Positions 61,812 through 64,000 of a stretch of DNA of 64,000 nt are shown here, piece by piece. The first letter of the stretch is position 1. Every line of letters begins with the position of its first letter. The position numbers were made by a program, and so were the translations under genes. The notes beneath the pieces were generated by a model. The model was not told where the DNA came from. It did no database searches and worked only from the letters and a program-made list of their open reading frames with translations. Location: the NCBI RefSeq assembly GCF_018069865.1, contig NZ_JAGQDG010000001.1, forward strand, positions 744,001-808,000, given 5' to 3'. The DNA comes from Ideonella paludis. GTDB taxonomy: Bacteria > Pseudomonadota > Gammaproteobacteria > Burkholderiales > Burkholderiaceae_C.

Positions 61812-62012
61812 CGCGGGGCAGTCCCCAGGGCTCATGGAGAGGCGGTCGGCTAAAGCCGACTCCCTTCGGTGCTCGGGCAAGGCCGTGCGCCGTCAAACTC
61901 CCTCCGCTCGCCTGCGGCTCGCTATGGTCAAACCCTTCCGGCGAGGTTGTTTTTGAAGCGCGCGGTTACGCGCGCCACGCCCTTGCCCTGCGCGCCTCAG
62001 CGCCTCTTATAT
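61812..62012 (+). repeat. Interspersed repeat, copy A
   Basis: About 200 bp, similar to the reverse complement of copy B at 63571-63813. The longest shared block is 26 identical bases at 61884-61909 (equal to 63733-63708). Both copies start with GGTCGGC...GCCGAC hairpin bases and keep an encoded pattern CAVKLPPL... SLWSN... RHAL.LRASAP in one frame. Nearby 61694-61811 and 62041-62190 show no gene. Confidence 0.8.
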
Positions 62013-62013
62013 C

Positions 62014-62040
62014 GCCCTGGTGACCACCCCGCACCAGGGC
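62014..62040. terminator. Perfect hairpin beside repeat copy A
   Basis: GCCCTGGTG (62014-62022) pairs perfectly with CACCAGGGC (62032-62040) across a 9-base loop. There is no T tract; it might end putA-side transcription or be part of the repeat's structure. Confidence 0.4.
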
Positions 62041-62190
62041 GGGTGGAGGGGTGGCACGGCGTGTCCTGTGACGGTGAGGTGCTCACCGGTTTTGCGTCTC
62101 TGGCAAGCCAGTCGGGCAATGACCCGCGACATTTAATGACTCACAACGCTAGAAGTGAGTGGCTGATGGCGAATCGCTGCAATTGGCCTG

Positions 62191-62703
62191 CTAGACGGAC
62201 GGGTCTGTTTCATTGTTGAACGCATGATTTTGAATGGCTTCTTGCCAGAGCCTAGCCAATTCACCCGGACGACTTGGCTGAGTTTCGTAAACGATGGCAC
62301 CAGGAGGAATCTGAACCCATGAAGGCGCACTCCGTGTCCAGAGGTGCGCAACGGGTTCGAACTCTCGCGCGTTGTGCAGTGTGCCGGGGAACAGCCCAGC
62401 CATGGTTGGCCGATCGGTCGGTAACGCCCAGAGCCTGGTGTCGCACTCGGCACAAGCCATGGCACGCCTCTGCTTGTGCTCCGAAATTTGAAATGTGATG
62501 AGCTTTGCTTGACCTCGTGTAAGCCGGAGTGCCGAAAGATCGACCCACATGACGAGGCGCATTGCGCCCCCTGTTCGACGTTGGCAATCAGTGCAGTGAC
62601 ACGCATAGAACGTGATGGGCAGTGCCATAAGTTCAAACTGCACCTGCCCACAAAGGCAAGCACCCGGCCATGGCGGCGGTGTAGTAGGAAGTCTCACATG
62701 CAA
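62191..62703 (-). CDS. GFA/CENP-V-fold family zinc protein
   Basis: 170 residues of the GFA family. Zinc-binding cysteines are in GACLCGQVQFE, CHCTDCQRRTGGAMRL and AMACAECDTRLWALP. Unlike the other GFA proteins in this window it has a long C-terminal extension (SWVQIPPGAIVYETQPSRPGELARLWQEA). Substrate unknown. It lies between the two inverted repeat copies. Confidence 0.85.
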   Translation of the reverse strand: MHVRLPTTPPPWPGACLCGQVQFELMALPITFYACHCTDCQRRTGGAMRLVMWVDLSALRLTRGQAKLITFQISEHKQRRAMACAECDTRLWALPTDRPTMAGLFPGTLHNAREFEPVAHLWTRSAPSWVQIPPGAIVYETQPSRPGELARLWQEAIQNHAFNNETDPSV

Positions 62704-62765
62704 CTCAAGCTTGATTTCATCAGGTCATCCAGCGCAGCGGACTGCAAGTCCACTTAATCCAAAGG

Positions 62766-62987
62766 TTAAAGAGCACAAGGCAAAACAAGACCCACTCCCT
62801 TTGTGCCGCCCTCCCAAACCGTGAATTCGGCGCCGACGGGAAAGTATTGCTTAGCTTCTGGAACCAGCAACTGGACTGTCGCTTGAAAGGAATCACCCGG
62901 CGCAGATCCATTTGAATGATGGGTTGGGCATCTGCGCGCCTCACTGGCACGGGAGTTGCTGCGGCGGACGCGCAGTGTCTTCGTCAA
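62766..62987 (-). CDS. Short ORF resembling an EF-Tu domain III end
   Basis: 73 residues. The last part, APGDSFQATVQLLVPEAKQYFPVGAEFTVWEGGTKGVGLVL, has the pattern of the C-terminal beta barrel of EF-Tu (PGD..x.TVxL..P......G.xF.xxEGGxxVGxGxV). The first 30 residues are not EF-Tu-like. It could be a remnant or a small protein that reuses this fold; other frames here carry no better gene. Confidence 0.35.
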   Translation of the reverse strand: MTKTLRVRRSNSRASEARRCPTHHSNGSAPGDSFQATVQLLVPEAKQYFPVGAEFTVWEGGTKGVGLVLPCAL

Positions 62988-63231
62988 TCGTCTCGATCGG
63001 CCCGACCGTCACTTCGAGCTTGGACACACCTTTGTACTTCGGGTTGCGACGATGCTGGTTGACAGAGTTGAAGGCATCGATCGCACCCTTCTTGAATTCT
63101 TCAACAAGTTGCTCTTCGGTCCACCACTGATCGGGAAAGCGACGAATTGACCCAATGCCAGGCTCCTCAAAATGACCATGACTGGCGCTGTGGCCCCGGA
63201 CCACATATTTGCATTCATAGCACGTCGTCAT
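62941..63231 (-). CDS. Hypothetical protein
   Basis: 96 residues from ATG 63231 (MTTCYECKYVVRGHSASHGHFEEPGIGSIRRFPDQWW), then EEQLVEEFKKGAIDAFNSVNQHRRNPKYKGVSKLEVTVGPIETIDED. The codon use is less GC-rich than core genes but the protein is balanced and plausible. No family recognised. The C-terminus overlaps the start of the EF-Tu-like ORF; both are on the minus strand. Confidence 0.45.
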   Translation of the reverse strand: MTTCYECKYVVRGHSASHGHFEEPGIGSIRRFPDQWWTEEQLVEEFKKGAIDAFNSVNQHRRNPKYKGVSKLEVTVGPIETIDEDTARPPQQLPCQ

Positions 63232-63570
63232 TGAGCACTCGTCGAGTAGAACAAGTAGGTCAGGCTGATGCCCAACCGTGATCTGGGGCGACAGAATTGC
63301 TGCATAACAACAATACCTGTCTCTGCAACGCCAAGCGGCTGTCGATTGAAAAGACATTCCGTGGCGACAACTTGCGCCCTGTCTGCAGCAATTTCATTCA
63401 GCGCATTCGGCCACCAAAGACGGCATCCTCCCTTGTGGCCATTTTGATTGAGAGTTCTGGCCCCAAGCAAGCCTCGCTTGTACGACCCAACCTCACCGAG
63501 CACGGGCTCTTTGGCAGCCAAGACACCAACCCCAACAGCGCCTCCAACCGCAGGCCAGTGACGATGGACT

Positions 63571-63813
63571 TGCGCTGGTGCAGGCCGTGGCCCGGGGCGA
63601 TTTTGAGGTGCCGAGGCGCGCAGGGGAAGGGCGTGGCGCGTGGTTTCACGCGGTTCAAGAACATACTCGCCGTCACTGTTTGACCAAAGCGACCGGGCAA
63701 AGCCCGGGAGCGGAGGGAGTTTGACGGCGCACGCCCTGGACCGAGCACCGAGGGAAGTCGGCGCAAGCCGACCACCGGGACATGAGCCCCGGGCCACGGC
63801 CTGCGCCAGCGCA
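63571..63813 (-). mobile_element. MITE-like element, repeat copy B with 28-bp terminal inverted repeats
   Basis: The ends 63571-63598 and 63786-63813 are inverted repeats of each other with a single mismatch in 28 bases; the inner 18 (CAGGCCGTGGCCCGGGGC) are perfect. The 243-bp body matches copy A in inverse orientation. No transposase frame is present, so it would depend on a transposase elsewhere. The long minus-strand ORF covering it is unlikely to be a real gene. Confidence 0.65.
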
Positions 63814-64000
63814 CGCACCAGGCCCACGCACCAGGCCCACGCACGCAAGGCCTCACGCCAAACCGCAACCCAAACCACCGCAAAGGCAGCCCACCCAAAG
63901 CAGGCCGAGCGACATCGCCCCAGTAGCGCTAACCCGCCAGATGACCCGCCGCACCACCCACCGAAGGCCCGGCGGCCGCAGCCACCACCACCGGCGGCGG
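63814..64000. other. Gene-free end with short tandem repeats
   Basis: A 13-bp unit (CACGCACCAGGCC) is repeated about 2.5 times at 63812-63844. The remainder is GC-rich with CCACCAC-type low complexity. I see no convincing coding region before the window ends. Confidence 0.4.

Noticed and set aside
63812-63844. Possible CRISPR-like repeats
   Set aside because: The 13-bp units are directly abutting with no spacers, so this is a short tandem repeat, not a CRISPR array.
63228-63878. 216-codon minus-strand frame over repeat copy B
   Set aside because: It runs through the MITE-like element and its inverted ends; no conserved domain, and the peptide similarity to copy A is explained by the DNA repeat.

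Overview
The window is GC-rich, densely coding bacterial chromosome. Gene families and order (mnmG-rsmG-parA near parB, PilT/PilU, rsmI/yraN/diaA/dolP, short PutA with a divergent Lrp-type gene, type-2 ArgC) point to a betaproteobacterium of the order Burkholderiales, probably the Rubrivivax/Leptothrix/Roseateles/Inhella group. This placement is inferred from protein character; no rRNA is present to confirm it. I see no tRNA, rRNA, CRISPR array or transposase gene.

Region 1 (1-8.7 kb) is the chromosome-segregation neighbourhood: the 3' part of mnmG (two perfect parS palindromes inside it), rsmG (a third parS-type site), a DnaA-box-like cluster, a LysE-type exporter, parA, an exported S41 protease, argC, a small hydrolase and parB. 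Region 2 (8.8-15 kb) pairs two degenerate signalling-like genes with two tandem, translationally coupled winged-helix/TPR regulators. Region 3 (15-20.1 kb) is the prkA-yeaH-spoVR operon. Region 4 (20.2-29.5 kb) is mixed: an ORF split by an amber codon, GNAT acetyltransferases, an isochorismatase-type hydrolase, a cytochrome c/SCO pair, exported proteins, a D-lactate/glycolate oxidase-type flavoprotein, a cobalamin adenosyltransferase and a class V aminotransferase.

Region 5 (29.6-42.2 kb) is the most interesting. An ArsS-type (rSAM/selenodomain) radical SAM gene is in one tight operon with a PhnDEC-like ABC transporter and a phosphoesterase-like gene. After a scarred 1.9-kb insertion zone (vapBC, an intact GFA gene, a decayed second GFA copy and a duplicated fragment of the phosphoesterase 3' end) come an MTA-phosphorylase-type gene and a divergent five-gene operon: a TVP38 membrane domain fused to a mercuric-reductase-like flavoenzyme, two glycosyltransferases of the rSAM-associated families, a DUF3047 protein and a SelD-associated-type flavoprotein. 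The set reads as a pathway making and modifying an arsenosugar-like or related organo-element sugar.

Region 6 (42.2-48.4 kb) holds a class I DAHP synthase whose leader encodes an aromatic-rich peptide followed by an intrinsic terminator, a textbook attenuation arrangement. Next to it is a less GC-rich block with a variant sulfatase, a lipoprotein, a hexapeptide acetyltransferase and a PhyH-type dioxygenase. Region 7 (48.4-58 kb) is core: tldD, rsmI/yraN/diaA/dolP, a hydroxyacid dehydrogenase, pilU, a cNMP-binding protein, pilT and the YggS-type PLP protein. Region 8 (58-64 kb) has an Lrp-type regulator divergent from putA, then gene-poor DNA with another GFA gene and two inverted copies of a roughly 200-bp repeat, one bounded by 28-bp inverted repeats like a MITE.
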